Positions 16,701 through 26,420 of a stretch of DNA of 64,000 nt are shown here, piece by piece. A program made the position numbers and the translations under genes. Numbering within the stretch: position 1 is the stretch's first letter; every line of letters starts with the position of its first letter. Origin of the DNA: [Empedobacter] haloabium (GTDB taxonomy: Bacteria; Pseudomonadota; Gammaproteobacteria; Burkholderiales; Burkholderiaceae_D). Below the pieces are notes generated by a model. That model worked only from the letters and a program-made list of their open reading frames with translations. It searched no databases and had not been told where the DNA came from. The DNA lies in contig CP136508.1 in NCBI GenBank assembly GCA_008011715.2, positions 5,022,001 through 5,086,000 on the forward strand, written 5' to 3'.

Positions 16701-19700
16701 GCTCGCCGTCGACGGTGACGAAGGCGGTACGCAACGCCGCGTGCCGCCGCGCCAGCAGGTCCAGCGCGTGCTGCAACGCGGGCACGTCGACCGCCCCCTC
16801 GAGCTCGACGGCGAACGGCAGGTTGTAGACGGCCGGATTCTCGCCCAGCTTCTGCAGCACCCACAGGCGCTGCTGCGCATACGACAGCGGCGCCAACGCG
16901 CCCGCCGCGGCGCCGTCGCCGGCGGCCAGGGCCAGCGGGCCGCTCGCGGCCTTGTCGGCGCGGTCGATCTGCTCGCCCAGTGCCGCCAGCGTCGGGTATT
17001 CGAACAGGGTGCGCAGCGGCAGGTCGACGCCAAGGCGCGCGCGCACATGCGACATCACCTGCGTGGCCAGCAGCGAGTGGCCGCCCAGCTGGAAGAAGTC
17101 GTCGGCGCGACCCACGTCGGCACACTTCAGCACCTCCGCCCAGATTTGCGCGAGCGCCTGCTCGGTGGCGCCGCTCGGCGCGACGAACGGTGCATGCAGG
17201 TCCTGTACGGGTCGCGGCAACGCGGCCCGGTCCACCTTGCCGTTGGGGCTCAACGGGAACGCCGGCAGCTGGACGAAATGCGACGGCAGCATGTACTGCG
17301 GCAGGGTTTGCGTCAGCGCCGCACGCAGTGCGACGGGATCGAGCGCGGCCTGCGCATCGACGCCGACCAGGTAGGCGACCAGGCGCACATCGGCGGCCAG
17401 ATCGTCGCAGGCGAGCACCAGTGCCTGGTCGATGGCCGGCAGCGCCGCCAGCGCCTCTTCGATTTCCCCGAGCTCGATGCGCAGGCCACGCACCTTGACC
17501 TGGTGATCGATACGGCCCAGGTATTCCAGCACGCCGTCCGGCAGGGAGCGCACCAGGTCGCCGGTGCGGTACATGCGCGCGCCTGGCTGCCCGGCAAACG
17601 GATCGGGCAGGAACCGTTCGGCGGTCAGTTCGGGACGGTGCAGATAGCCGCGCCCGACCCCGTCGCCGCCCACATACAGCTCGCCCACGGCGCCTTGCGG
17701 CACCAGCTGGCGGCCGCCATCGAGCACATACAGGCGGGTGTTGGCGATCGCCCGGCCGATCGGCAGCGTCGTCACCGGCTCATGCGGGTGCCAGGCGTAG
17801 TGCGACACGACATCGGAGGCCTCGGTCGGGCCGTACGTGTTGTGCACCAGTGGTGGCGTGGCGACGTCGCGGTATGCCGCGCGCAGCAGGCCGACCTGGA
17901 TCGGCTCGCCGCCCAGGAAGACGGCGCGCAGCGACGCCATGCGCGCCGCGCCGCCGTCGGCCAGCAGCGGATAGAACGCGCTGGGCGCGCAGTTGATCAG
18001 CGTGATCCCGGCGGTCCCCGCATAGGCGCCGATGCGTTCCGGCGCGTAGTCGTCCGCCATCAGGTGCAGCTCGCCGCCGACCAGCAGGATGCCGAAGATG
18101 TTCTTCTGCGTCAGGTCGAAGCTGAAGGACGACACCAGCAGCACGCGATCGGCCGCGCCGATGGCGTACTCGCGCACGAACCACGTCAGCAGGTTCAGCA
18201 CGCCCTGGCGCTGCACCATGGCGCCCTTCGGCTTGCCGGTCGAACCGGACGTGTAGATGACGTATGCCAGGTCGTCCGGCCCGCCCACCGGAGCCGGTGC
18301 GCTGTCCGGGTGTGCCGTGTGATCGGCGTCGATCACGATGGCCGGCGCCTGCGCCGGCAGGCGCGCGGCCAGGTGCTGTTGCGTCAGCACCAGCGCCGGG
18401 GCGGCGTCTTCCAGCATGTATGCGAGGCGCGCGGCCGGATAGTTCGGGTCGAGCGGCAGGTAGGCACCGCCGGCCTTGACGACGGCCAGCACGGCCACGA
18501 CCATGTCGAGCGAACGCTCGACGCAGACGCCCACCAGCACGTCCGGCCCGACGCCGCGCGCGCGCAGCAGGTGGGCCAGGCGGTTGGCCCGGCCGTGCAA
18601 CTGGGCGTACGTCAGCACCGTGCCGGCGCAAGCCACCGCCGGCGCATCCGGCGTGCGCGCGGCCTGCTGCTCCAGCAGCGTGGCCAGGTTGGCCGTGCGC
18701 GGGTAATCGTGGCGGGCGGACTGCCACTGCGCCGACAGCGCCGCCAGCTCACCTTCCGACAGCAGCGCCAGCGCGGCGACACGCGCCTGGGCATCGGCGC
18801 CGACCTGTTCGAGCACGCGCACGTAGTGGCCGGCCAGCCGGGCGATCGTCGCTTGGTCGAACAGCGCCGTGCTGTACTCGAACACCAGGTCCAGCTCGGC
18901 GCCGACGCGGTTCATCTCGATCTTCAGGTCGAACGCCGCGTACTGGACGCTGGCCGCGTGGCGGCCTTCGATGTGGAGCGCGTCGCCGTCCGGTGCCAGC
19001 GCCGCCTGTTCCTGGCCTTCGAACTCGCTGTGGTAATTCAGTACCACCTGCGCATAGGGCGTGTAGGCCGGGCTGCGCTCGGACACCACGTGCTGCAGGA
19101 TCAACTCGAACGGCAGCTGGCAGTCGTAGGCGGCCAGCAGGTTCGCCGCCGTATCGGCAAGCAGCGCCGCGAACGTATCGTCGCCGTGCACGCGGGCACG
19201 CAGCGGCACCACGTTGACGAAGTTGCCCGGCATGTGCTCGGTACCTGCCGGGCGGTTGGCCGACAGGGCGCCGATGGCGAAATCGGTCTGGCCGGAATAG
19301 CGGTACAGCACGGCGTTCAACGCCGCGGTCAGCACCATGAACAGCGTCGCGTTCGAGCTGGCGGCAAGCCGGTTCAGGTCGCGCACCAGTGCCGCCGGCA
19401 CGCGCGTCTGCCATGCCCGGCCTTCGTGCGCCATCACATTGGCGCGCGGCCGGTCGGTCGGCAGCGCCAGCAGCGGCGAGGCGTCGGCCAGGTTGGCGCG
19501 CCAGAATGCCAGCGCCGCGGCCAGCGCCTCGCCCTGCCAGCGGCGCTGCTCCCACACGGCATAGTCGGCGTACTGCAAGGCCGGCGCAGGCAGGGCCGCG
19601 GCCTGACTGTCGCGCAGCGCCGCGTAGATGCGGCGCAGTTCGCCCAGCAGCACCGGCGTGGACCAGCCGTCGTGCACGATGTGGTGCAACGTCAGCAGCA

Positions 19701-22128
19701 GCACATGGCGCGTATCGGCAATCGACACCAGACTGGCTCGCAGCAATGGACCGGCCGTCAGGTCGAATGGCTGCGCGGCCTCGGCACGCACGATGCGTTC
19801 GGTGCGCGCCTCGGCCTCGGCGACCGGCAGCGCGGCCAGGTCGACGATGGTCAGCGGCAGCGCCAGCTGCGCCGCCACGTGCTGCCGCGGCACGCCGCCG
19901 TCGGCGGGGAAGCTGGTACGCAGCGTGTCATGCCGCGCGACCAGCGCGTTCAGCGCCCGTTCCAGCAGTGCGGCATCGACGGCGCCCGTCAGCGCGAGCG
20001 CCAGCGGGATGTTGTAGAACGGGTTGCCGGGCTGGTACTGGTCGAGGAACCAGAAACGCTGCTGGGCGAACGACAGCGGCGCCAGACCCGCGTGCCCGGC
20101 CGGCGCCAGCACATCGGTGGCGCCGCCCGCGGCCGCGTCACCGACCGCCGCGGCCATCGCCCGCGGGGTCGGCGCGTGGAACACGACCCGCAGCGGCAGC
20201 TGCACGCCGAATGCCGCGTTGACGGCACCGATCAGCTGGGTCGCCAGCAGCGAGTGGCCGCCCAGGCGGAAGAAATTGTCGTCCAGCGCCAGCGGCGCCT
20301 GCTCGAACAGCTCCTGCCAGATCGCCAGCATGCGCTGCTCGGCGGGTGCGACGGCACCCGCCACCGCGGCCACGCTGTCGTCTTCACGGCGCCAGCTCCA
20401 GATGGGATCGAGGGCGCCTTCCAGATACAGCTGGCGGCACGCCACGCGCTGCAGCTTGCCGCTGGAGGTGCGTGGAATGCGGCCCGCCTTGACCAGCACG
20501 ACACCGGCCAGGTCGAGGATGTCGTGGCGCTCGGCCAGCGCCTCGCGCAGTCGGGCCACCAGCGTGGCCGTGTAGGCCTGCTGGCGCGCCTCGAGCTCCT
20601 GCACGACGACCAGCGCGGTCGTGGCGTCGTCCTCCACCGCGAACACGGCGCAGCCGCTGGGCCGGAAAGCGGTATCGAGCTTCTCGACCGTGATCTCGAC
20701 GTCCTGCGGATAGACGTTGCGGCCGTTAAAGATCATCATTTCCTTGATGCGGCCCGTGATGTACAGGCGGCCATCGGCGACGAATCCCAGGTCGCCCGTG
20801 CGCAACCAGCGGCCGGGGCCACCGGCCAGCGCGGCGCCGAATACCGCCGCGCTGGCGTCCGGCTTGCCCCAGTAGCCATCGGCGACGGATGGGCCGCTGA
20901 TCCAGACTTCGCCGACCGCGTTGTCCGGCAGCGCCACGCGGCTGTCCGGCTCGACGCAAACGATGCGGTGCGCGCCGTTGACGGCCGCGCCCGTGCAGGC
21001 AATCTCGATCTCGTCCGCCGCGCCGGCGCTGTCGGTCACGACGTTGCGCTCCAGCGCCGCCTTGCTGAGATGGCGGCTGTGCGGCAAGGCGCCCGGCCGC
21101 TTGTCCATCGCCGCGCAAGCCAGCAGCACACACTCGGCCATGCCATACGCCGGCACCATCGCTTCCGGCCTCAGGCCGCAGTCGGCGAAGGCGGCGGCGA
21201 ACTCCCGTACCGTCTCCATGCGGATACGCTCGGCGCCGTTGACCGCGACCTCGAGGCAGGACAGATCGAGGCCGGCACGCTGCGCCGGCGTGACGCGCTG
21301 CGCGCACAACTGGTAGGCGAAGTTGGGCGCGCCGGTGATGCGGGCGCGGTATGCCGCGATGAGCTTGAGCCAGCGGTGCGGGCGCATCAGGAACGCGGCG
21401 GGCGGGAACTGCACGCTGTGGCAGCCGACATAGACCGGCGAGACGATCGTGCCGATCAGGCCGAAGTCGTGGTGCGGCGGCAGCCACGAGACGAACACGT
21501 CGTCGCCGCGCATGCCGTACAGCTGCTGGCTGAGGGCGACGTTGGCCAGCAGGCTGGCATGGCTCACCATGACGCCTTTGGGCGCACCGGTCGAACCCGA
21601 GGTGTACTGCAGGAACACGATGTCGCTGGCACGCACCGACGGCTCGCGCCATGGCGGCGCCGTCTCGTCCAGCGCATCGGTCGCCAGCCAGTGGCAGCGG
21701 CGCAGCGCGTCGTCGCCCGCCGCGCCATCGACGATCGTGGCGCGGATCGCGGCGCTGGTCAGGGCCGCGCTGGGCTGGGCGTCTTCCGCCTGCAGCCGCA
21801 GCCGCGGCAGGGCACGCGGATTGGCCGGCGGCAGCGCGGGCACGGCGGTGACACCGGCGTACACGCAGGCATAGAAGGCGACGATGTAGTCCAGGCTGGG
21901 CGGATACACGAGCAGCACGCGGTCGCCCGGGCTGGTGACCTGCTGCAGGTGCGCCGCCAGGCGCTGCGCCGCGGCGTCGAGCTGGGCATAACTGAGCGCA
22001 CCGCTGACCGATTCACCATCGTTCAGATAGGTGAAGGCCGGCCGGTCCGCCGTGCCGGCGGCGCTGGCACGATGGCGGAGGACGTCGAACAAGGTCGCGC
22101 AGGTGTCGGGTATGGCGGAGGTATGCAT
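13732..22128 (-). CDS. Non-ribosomal peptide synthetase A with fatty acyl-AMP ligase starter
   Basis: 2798 residues. Order: fatty acyl-AMP ligase (FAAL) 1-585 with [10 protein letters not shown] at 177-186 and the FAAL-type [10 protein letters not shown]; acyl carrier 590-665 (GGHS, Ser626); C1 682-1120 (HHIVHDG 815-821); A1 1140-1640; PCP 1655-1725 (Ser1685); C2 1745-2190 (HHIIADG 1874-1880); A2 2200-2690; PCP 2708-2778 (Ser2738); and an acidic tail ending DLDDEEEAA. It should load a free fatty acid as the acyl-adenylate, N-acylate residue 1, add residue 2 and pass the chain to synthetase B. Pocket residues by GrsA alignment: A1 D-L-K-N-F-G-T-D-V, not assigned; A2 D-A-W-L-L-G-A-V-C, suggesting a hydrophobic or aromatic residue. 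There is no epimerase or thioesterase. It starts 24 nt after the exporter and overlaps the next gene by 4 nt. Confidence 0.97.
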   Translation of the reverse strand: MHTSAIPDTCATLFDVLRHRASAAGTADRPAFTYLNDGESVSGALSYAQLDAAAQRLAAHLQQVTSPGDRVLLVYPPSLDYIVAFYACVYAGVTAVPALPPANPRALPRLRLQAEDAQPSAALTSAAIRATIVDGAAGDDALRRCHWLATDALDETAPPWREPSVRASDIVFLQYTSGSTGAPKGVMVSHASLLANVALSQQLYGMRGDDVFVSWLPPHHDFGLIGTIVSPVYVGCHSVQFPPAAFLMRPHRWLKLIAAYRARITGAPNFAYQLCAQRVTPAQRAGLDLSCLEVAVNGAERIRMETVREFAAAFADCGLRPEAMVPAYGMAECVLLACAAMDKRPGALPHSRHLSKAALERNVVTDSAGAADEIEIACTGAAVNGAHRIVCVEPDSRVALPDNAVGEVWISGPSVADGYWGKPDASAAVFGAALAGGPGRWLRTGDLGFVADGRLYITGRIKEMMIFNGRNVYPQDVEITVEKLDTAFRPSGCAVFAVEDDATTALVVVQELEARQQAYTATLVARLREALAERHDILDLAGVVLVKAGRIPRTSSGKLQRVACRQLYLEGALDPIWSWRREDDSVAAVAGAVAPAEQRMLAIWQELFEQAPLALDDNFFRLGGHSLLATQLIGAVNAAFGVQLPLRVVFHAPTPRAMAAAVGDAAAGGATDVLAPAGHAGLAPLSFAQQRFWFLDQYQPGNPFYNIPLALALTGAVDAALLERALNALVARHDTLRTSFPADGGVPRQHVAAQLALPLTIVDLAALPVAEAEARTERIVRAEAAQPFDLTAGPLLRASLVSIADTRHVLLLTLHHIVHDGWSTPVLLGELRRIYAALRDSQAAALPAPALQYADYAVWEQRRWQGEALAAALAFWRANLADASPLLALPTDRPRANVMAHEGRAWQTRVPAALVRDLNRLAASSNATLFMVLTAALNAVLYRYSGQTDFAIGALSANRPAGTEHMPGNFVNVVPLRARVHGDDTFAALLADTAANLLAAYDCQLPFELILQHVVSERSPAYTPYAQVVLNYHSEFEGQEQAALAPDGDALHIEGRHAASVQYAAFDLKIEMNRVGAELDLVFEYSTALFDQATIARLAGHYVRVLEQVGADAQARVAALALLSEGELAALSAQWQSARHDYPRTANLATLLEQQAARTPDAPAVACAGTVLTYAQLHGRANRLAHLLRARGVGPDVLVGVCVERSLDMVVAVLAVVKAGGAYLPLDPNYPAARLAYMLEDAAPALVLTQQHLAARLPAQAPAIVIDADHTAHPDSAPAPVGGPDDLAYVIYTSGSTGKPKGAMVQRQGVLNLLTWFVREYAIGAADRVLLVSSFSFDLTQKNIFGILLVGGELHLMADDYAPERIGAYAGTAGITLINCAPSAFYPLLADGGAARMASLRAVFLGGEPIQVGLLRAAYRDVATPPLVHNTYGPTEASDVVSHYAWHPHEPVTTLPIGRAIANTRLYVLDGGRQLVPQGAVGELYVGGDGVGRGYLHRPELTAERFLPDPFAGQPGARMYRTGDLVRSLPDGVLEYLGRIDHQVKVRGLRIELGEIEEALAALPAIDQALVLACDDLAADVRLVAYLVGVDAQAALDPVALRAALTQTLPQYMLPSHFVQLPAFPLSPNGKVDRAALPRPVQDLHAPFVAPSGATEQALAQIWAEVLKCADVGRADDFFQLGGHSLLATQVMSHVRARLGVDLPLRTLFEYPTLAALGEQIDRADKAASGPLALAAGDGAAAGALAPLSYAQQRLWVLQKLGENPAVYNLPFAVELEGAVDVPALQHALDLLARRHAALRTAFVTVDGEPLCAVAAHAALPLQTASLADAAPQAVHDWLVAAAQVPFDLECAPLARATLLHVAPARHVLLLVMHHIIADGWSIGVLSRELSVLYNAARRGVPAALPALPLQYSDYARWQRSRAEEGAFDNQLAYWRDRLAHAPAMLALPLDHPRPALPALRGDVLAFTVEPGLLAGLRRLAREGQASLFMVLSAAFGVLLGRYSGQRDLCIGTPIANRHHGELEGLVGFFVNTLVLRLTLEPAHGFEALLAQVRETVLQAFANQDLPFEQVVAASAGARQAGQTPLFQAMLALQNAPQDEVALEALSGRVLDVHNGGAKFDLTLDITPRGDRLDCRFEYDCALFERATVARLADNLLTLLASIVAAPQAPLQTLALLAPAEQALLARLGAGTPAGAAPLVHRAFESHAARNPDAVALTHEGTTLTYAELNARADTLARALTAAGVGPDSRVVLYAERGIGLITGVLAILKAGGAYVPFDPAYPRERLAYMAQDCMPAALVTEPALLAEAQALGPALAAVPCCLIEAGGAQPGAAPAPASGAAVGPGHLAYMIYTSGSTGQPKGVQVEHGGLASLAADQNRALAIGPGSRVLQFASISFDASIWEIVMALASGAALVSAPRAALMPGAPLLAFLGEQNISHALLPPSVLAIMADDERLAPMTLLVGGEACPPSVAAHWGRRHRFVNAYGPSEITVCATTWHYDGRAGGAIPIGRPLAGTRIHILDEAGQPVPVGAVGEIHIGGVGVARGYLNRPDLTAQRFLAEPGHPDTRLYRTGDLGRWDAAGMLHYAGRNDFQVKVRGFRIELGEIEAVLRAQPALADAAVIARAGADGQQRLLAYVVPRADTAPEPAALRSALLARLPDYMVPGAFIALPALPQTPNGKLDRDALPLPDDDALARQAFVPPQDGIERRLADIWQGVLGVAAVGRFDHFFELGGHSLALTKLSFLVQEAFGVTLSLGQLYQLQQLAQQADHIAAALATASRKKVLVLDLDDEEEAA

Positions 22129-22152
22129 ACGGTGGCGAGTAAGAGAAAAAAT

Positions 22153-23775
22153 TCAGGCGGCGGCGCGCTGGAGATCCGTCAGCTGGCCGTGCTCCAGTTT
22201 CAGCAGCCGGTCGGCGCACTGGAAATAGGCATCGTCATGGCTGATGACCACGACGGTCTTGCCGCGTGCCTTCAGGTCAGGCAGCAGCTCCGTGTAGAAC
22301 ACCCGCTTGAACACGGGATCCTGGTCGGCGGCCCATTCGTCGAACAGATAGATCGGCCGGTCTTCCAGGTAGGCCAGCACGAGCGCGAGACGCTTGCGCT
22401 GTCCCGTCGACAAGTTGACCGTGGAGAACTTGCCGTCCACGACCTTGACCTTGTGGCCGAGGCCGAGCGCGCTGACATAACGCTGGGTTTTCTCGCCTGC
22501 CCCGGTTTCGTTGTTGAGCAGATGCTCGAACAGGTGAAAATCCGCCAGCACCGCCGAGAAGAACTGGCGATAGTGGGCGATGTTGGCGGACGTGACAGCC
22601 GTGCCGTTCAGGTGCACCGCGCCGCCTTCCGGCTCATACAGTCCCAGCAGCACCATGGCCAGCGTCGTCTTGCCGCTGCCGTTGCCGCCGATGATGAAAA
22701 CGATCTCGCCAGCATGCAGGCGCAGGTTCACCGGTCCCAGCGTGAAATGGGTGTCCTCGACGTCGCCCGGATAGCGGTGCGTGACCTGGTGCAGCTCCAG
22801 GACCACGGGCCGCGCGCGGTCGAACGGCTGCGGGCCCGCCAGCGTGGGGGGCGCCTGATTGAGCACGTTGTCCAGCTGCTGCATCTTGTTCAACGCGATG
22901 CCGGACTGGCGCAGCGACGGCAGTGCGCCCATCAGCTCGCCGATCGGGCGGATCAGGTACAGCAGCACCAGTGTCACCGTCGTCAGCGTCTGCACCGGCT
23001 GCGGGATCCAGCGCGGCACGATGAACAGCACCACGCCGATGACCAGGTAGAACAGGATCGCCCCCACGTTCAGCACCCACGTGTAGGCCGTCGTCCCCTG
23101 GACGAACGCCCGCTTGTAGAGCTGTGCGCCGGGCGCGATGACGCGGTGCACGAATGCCTCGCCCCGCTCGGCGTTGAGCTGCAGCTCGCGGCTGCCGTCG
23201 ACCAGGCTGCGGAAGTTATGGAACAGCAGGTCGACGTGCTCGCGGACCTGGCGCATCAGCCGGATCGGATGCTGCTCGGCCAGGTGGAACGCCCATGCGC
23301 CGATGACGAGGCAGGCGGCCAGGATGGCAAACAGCGACCAGGACAGCCAGGCCAGGTAAGCCAGGCAGACCACGATCAGGATCAGATTGCCCAGCGCCAG
23401 CGGCACCAGGACGAACGACTGCACGAAGACGTCGATGTCCTTGGTCAGCACGACCAGCAGGCCGGGCTTGCCCAGTTCCTGCAGGCGACGCGCCGGCGTG
23501 GCCAGCAGCTTGTTGCTCAGGTTGATGCGCAGCTGCAGGATCGCCCGTTGCGTCAGGTGCAACAGCGACAGCTCGGAAGCCGTCTTGGCCAGCATGTACA
23601 GCAGGCAGTTGCCGAAGAACATCCAGGCCAGCGTATCGAGCGGCGCACTGTTGCCGATGCCTTTGCTGATCAGCGCCACCAGCGAAGCGCCGGCCAGGCC
23701 GCTGATCAGGGCGCAGGTCGTGGACAGCCACAACAGCTTCCAGGATTGCTCGTGCAGATATCGCAGCAGGTTCAT
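22153..23775 (-). CDS. Cyclic-peptide/siderophore-type ABC exporter (SyrD/PvdE family)
   Basis: 540 residues from ATG 23775; an ATG at 23802 lies inside the upstream gene and is less likely. An N-terminal six-helix membrane domain (about 1-290) is followed by an ATPase domain: Walker A GGNGSGKTT at about 363-371, signature LSTGQRKR, Walker B PIYLFDEWAADQDP, and a switch His in VISHDD. The fused single-chain layout and the LSTGQ signature are typical of exporters of lipopeptides and pyoverdine precursors such as SyrD and PvdE. It lies 7 nt after the PLP enzyme and 24 nt before synthetase A, so it should export the finished or precursor peptide across the inner membrane, working as a homodimer. 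Confidence 0.92.
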   Translation of the reverse strand: MNLLRYLHEQSWKLLWLSTTCALISGLAGASLVALISKGIGNSAPLDTLAWMFFGNCLLYMLAKTASELSLLHLTQRAILQLRINLSNKLLATPARRLQELGKPGLLVVLTKDIDVFVQSFVLVPLALGNLILIVVCLAYLAWLSWSLFAILAACLVIGAWAFHLAEQHPIRLMRQVREHVDLLFHNFRSLVDGSRELQLNAERGEAFVHRVIAPGAQLYKRAFVQGTTAYTWVLNVGAILFYLVIGVVLFIVPRWIPQPVQTLTTVTLVLLYLIRPIGELMGALPSLRQSGIALNKMQQLDNVLNQAPPTLAGPQPFDRARPVVLELHQVTHRYPGDVEDTHFTLGPVNLRLHAGEIVFIIGGNGSGKTTLAMVLLGLYEPEGGAVHLNGTAVTSANIAHYRQFFSAVLADFHLFEHLLNNETGAGEKTQRYVSALGLGHKVKVVDGKFSTVNLSTGQRKRLALVLAYLEDRPIYLFDEWAADQDPVFKRVFYTELLPDLKARGKTVVVISHDDAYFQCADRLLKLEHGQLTDLQRAAA

Positions 23776-23782
23776 TGTGCGC

Positions 23783-25036
23783 TCAGTACGTGACGACGGC
23801 ACGCGCGTCGTGCGCTTCGATGCCGGCAGCCGCGCGCGCGGCCCCCTGCTGCACGGCCGCCGCCAGGTCGTCGAAATAGCGCTCGGCGACCTGCTCGTGC
23901 ACCAGGTTGACGGTCTGCTGGATCGCTGGCGGCTCGGCGACGAGGCTCATGTACCAGCCGCGTTCGCGCATGTCGTCGGCGATGCTGAAGATGTTCGCCT
24001 GCGGCGCCGTCACGGTCACGACGGCCAGGTCCGGCGGTCCCAGCACTTCCAGGCCCAGCGCGCGGAAACCGGCGATGTAGTGGTCGCGCAGGCGCATCAG
24101 CCGGGCGGTGGTGGCCAGGTAGCCCTCCTCGCCCAGGAAGTGCATGACGGCCCAGGCCGAAGCGATCGTGCCGCCCGAGCGCGTGCCGGCCAGCGTGGGC
24201 GTGAAATAGTCGCCCTTCGGCCAAGCGTCGAAGCGGCAATATTGATAGTCCAGGTCGGCCTCGTCGCGGTACAGCACCAGCGACGCGCCTTTGGCCGAGT
24301 AGCCGAACTTGTGCAAGTCGGCCGACATCGAACGCACGCCCGGCACGGCGAAATCGAACGGCGGCACGGGATATCCCAGCTTGGCGACGAACGGCGCCAG
24401 CATGCCGCCGATGCAGCTGTCCACATGCAGCCAGGTGCCCGTGCGCAGCGCCAGCTGGCCCACTTCGGCGATGGGATCGACGAGGCCGTAGGGCAGCGAT
24501 GGCGCCGAGGCGACCAGCAGGATCGTGTCTTCGTCCATGGCCGCTTCCAGTGCCGCCACGTCGCAGCGATAGCCCGGTTGCAGCGCGGTGCGCCGCACGG
24601 TCAGGCCGAGCAGATGCGCGGCCTTGTCGAACGCCGGGTGCACCGACCGCGGCAGCACGATATTGGGTTGCTTGCGCGGCCGGGTTGCCGCGGCGAAGTC
24701 ACGGGCGGCCTTGACGGCCAGGATGATGCTCTCGGTGCCGCCGGACGTCATGCAGCCGGCGCTGCCCGAGGGCCCGTGCAGCAGGCCCAGGGCCATCGCC
24801 ACCACCTCCTGCTCCATCTGGCGCGTGCTGGGGAATGCCACTGGCGCCAGCGCGTTGGTGCTGGCGAACATCGCATAGGCCTCGGCCGCGACCTGGCTGA
24901 CGTCATCGTTGGCGTAGTAGCAGTGCAACGGCAGGCGGCCGTCCCGGTGGGACCAGTCGAGCGATTGCAATTCGGCCAGGCGTCCCTTGATGCCGGCCCA
25001 GCTGGCACCGCGTGAAGGTAGCGTGTATGTGGTCAT
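23783..25036 (-). CDS. PLP-dependent enzyme, sphingosine-1-phosphate-lyase-like (group II decarboxylase fold)
   Basis: 417 residues; AGGAA lies 5 nt before the ATG. MTSGGTESI is the phosphate-cup motif, HVDSCIGG has the cofactor-binding Asp, and SADLHKFGYSAKG holds the Schiff-base Lys. The run GTRSGGTIASAWAVMHFLG is close to the bacterial and eukaryotic sphingosine-1-phosphate lyase signature rather than to glutamate or aromatic decarboxylases. S1P lyases cleave the C-C bond beside a beta-hydroxy amine by a retro-aldol step. Placed in an operon with hydroxylases and NRPSs, it may cleave or form a beta-hydroxy amine or amino acid, or decarboxylate a precursor; the substrate cannot be read from sequence. 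The family call is firm, the reaction is open. Confidence 0.85.
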   Translation of the reverse strand: MTTYTLPSRGASWAGIKGRLAELQSLDWSHRDGRLPLHCYYANDDVSQVAAEAYAMFASTNALAPVAFPSTRQMEQEVVAMALGLLHGPSGSAGCMTSGGTESIILAVKAARDFAAATRPRKQPNIVLPRSVHPAFDKAAHLLGLTVRRTALQPGYRCDVAALEAAMDEDTILLVASAPSLPYGLVDPIAEVGQLALRTGTWLHVDSCIGGMLAPFVAKLGYPVPPFDFAVPGVRSMSADLHKFGYSAKGASLVLYRDEADLDYQYCRFDAWPKGDYFTPTLAGTRSGGTIASAWAVMHFLGEEGYLATTARLMRLRDHYIAGFRALGLEVLGPPDLAVVTVTAPQANIFSIADDMRERGWYMSLVAEPPAIQQTVNLVHEQVAERYFDDLAAAVQQGAARAAAGIEAHDARAVVTY

Positions 25037-25144
25037 GGAGTTCCTAACAGGAAGTGGTGAGCGGCGACGCGGACGCAGGCATCCCCGGGGCCGGCATGGC
25101 GGCCCTGAAACGACAGCGGGGAATGGCCGCGCGCGGCGCCGGCG

Positions 25145-25924
25145 TCAACGTGCCGGCAATATGGCGCGCAGGGGATCGAAGCTGCGGGCGGACAGGAACG
25201 CCGGACGGTCTGACAGCTTGCGCGGCGCATTGCTGACCGCGTTGACCGTGATGATCATCAGGCGCCGGTCGGACCCGGACATGTTGTTGGAGGAACAGTG
25301 CGCAAGCTGTGGGTCGAACACGATCACGTCGCCGGCCTGCGCCAACATGAACTCCGCGCCGTGATTGTCGAGCAGGCGCGAGACGACGGATTTGTCCAGC
25401 TGATAGGTCAGGTCGGCGGAGACCGCCTTTTCCCAGCCGGCGTCCACTTCGCTGCCGTAATTGATGAGGTCACCATGCTTGTGGCTGCCCGGAATGAAAC
25501 ACATCGGCCCCTGCAGCATCGTGATGTCACCCAGCGCGATGGCGATGTTCAGCAGGCGGGGCGCCTCGATATGGTCGAACTCGCGCCAGTAGACGAAGTC
25601 CTGGTGCCACGGCCACGCGCGGCCCTCCAGGGCTTGCTTCATATTGATCTTGTACTGGTGGATGTAGACCTCGTCCTCCAGGTAACTGGTGCACAGGTCG
25701 ACCAGTTCCTCACGGCAAGCCAGGTCGAGGAAGGCGGCATCCTCCAGATGCGGACCGTGCACGCCACGCACGGCGGTGGAACCGGTTTCCCGCACCACAC
25801 CGGCACTGTTGTTGGCGATCAGCGCGTCGATTTTCGCATTGATCACGCCGATCTCGTCCAACGAAAACACGCCGGGCATCCGGCAAAAACCAGCTGCAGC
25901 AAGCTCACCCAGGAATCTGTTCAT
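25145..25924 (-). CDS. Fe(II)/2-oxoglutarate dioxygenase, phytanoyl-CoA hydroxylase (PhyH) family
   Basis: 259 residues. The WHQDF motif (residues about 106-110) supplies the iron-binding His and Asp. The distal His is in QLAHCSSNN, and the RRLMIITVNAV segment carries the Arg expected to bind 2-oxoglutarate. The WHQDF..W pattern followed by a leucine-rich strand is close to ectoine and free amino acid hydroxylases of this superfamily. It is the first gene of the NRPS operon, about 100 nt downstream of the predicted promoter and 108 nt before the PLP enzyme. It most likely hydroxylates a free or carrier-bound amino acid used in the peptide. The start ATG has only a weak ribosome site (AGATAAG). 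Confidence 0.88.
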   Translation of the reverse strand: MNRFLGELAAAGFCRMPGVFSLDEIGVINAKIDALIANNSAGVVRETGSTAVRGVHGPHLEDAAFLDLACREELVDLCTSYLEDEVYIHQYKINMKQALEGRAWPWHQDFVYWREFDHIEAPRLLNIAIALGDITMLQGPMCFIPGSHKHGDLINYGSEVDAGWEKAVSADLTYQLDKSVVSRLLDNHGAEFMLAQAGDVIVFDPQLAHCSSNNMSGSDRRLMIITVNAVSNAPRKLSDRPAFLSARSFDPLRAILPAR

Positions 25925-26420
25925 CGCTTATCTAACTGTCGCTTCAGAAATCAAATCGCCGTCATGTGTTAACCGGCTCCCCATACCTTGGACTCGTTGC
26001 GGTCGGCGCCGCTTTCTTAAAATCTATATTACGACTATAGCAGTGCAGACAAATTTGTCAACGAATCGGATTTTGCTGGGGAAAAGTTACAACATGATGA
26101 AAAAAATTCCTTTTTAGTATTGATTTTTCCTCAATACATCGCTATACGCGCGTAAGTCACTGATTTCCAAGCGATTGTTATATTTGGTGAGATTGTCGCA
26201 TTTTGAACATATCAGCCTTCTACGGCCGTATTTATCTGCAGACTTTGACAGTTGTGGTGAAACATTAGATGTGTTAGCTGCGATGTTGGGGCACATCGGT
26301 CGCGCATATTTATATTCGATTTTTGCATTATGTAATTCGCTTTATTTCCGTGATATATTCCGTGACGATTCAAATAGGAACCCTCCTCTTTCACCTCTGA
26401 TAATCCAGGCAATTACCTCT
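25925..26420. other. AT-rich divergent intergenic region upstream of the NRPS operon
   Basis: About 500 nt with far lower GC than its neighbours, between the minus-strand NRPS operon and the plus-strand hydroxylase gene. It holds the promoter/operator at 26034-26061 and an inverted repeat GTATTGA (26117-26123)/TCAATAC (26131-26137). Open frames run through it on both strands but lack ribosome sites and the coding bias of the neighbours. I see no convincing gene here. Confidence 0.6.
26034..26061 (-). promoter_or_regulatory. Predicted sigma70 promoter with palindromic operator for the NRPS operon
   Basis: On the minus strand, TTGACA (26056-26061), a 16-nt spacer and TATAGT (26034-26039) preceded by TGC make a near-consensus, extended -10 promoter. 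The perfect 12-bp palindrome GACAAATTTGTC (26048-26059) overlaps the -35 box, the place for a repressor or activator dimer. Transcription should start near 26026, leaving a leader of about 100 nt before the dioxygenase ATG at 25924. Confidence 0.7.

Noticed and set aside
13810-23793. Plus-strand open frame of 3327 codons
   Set aside because: Antisense of synthetase A and the exporter; composition is typical of a GC-driven shadow frame, with no recognisable motif.
23776-23802. Longer start for the ABC exporter
   Set aside because: It would lie inside the PLP enzyme gene and adds nine polar residues unlike the family; ATG 23775 fits better.
1-25924. Siderophore assignment for the NRPS product
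   Set aside because: The exporter resembles PvdE, but no TonB receptor, Fur box or chelating-group gene is visible; lipopeptide is the safer call.
26114-26296. 60-codon minus-strand frame in the AT-rich intergenic region
   Set aside because: No ribosome site, no similarity recognised, and it overlaps regulatory-looking DNA.
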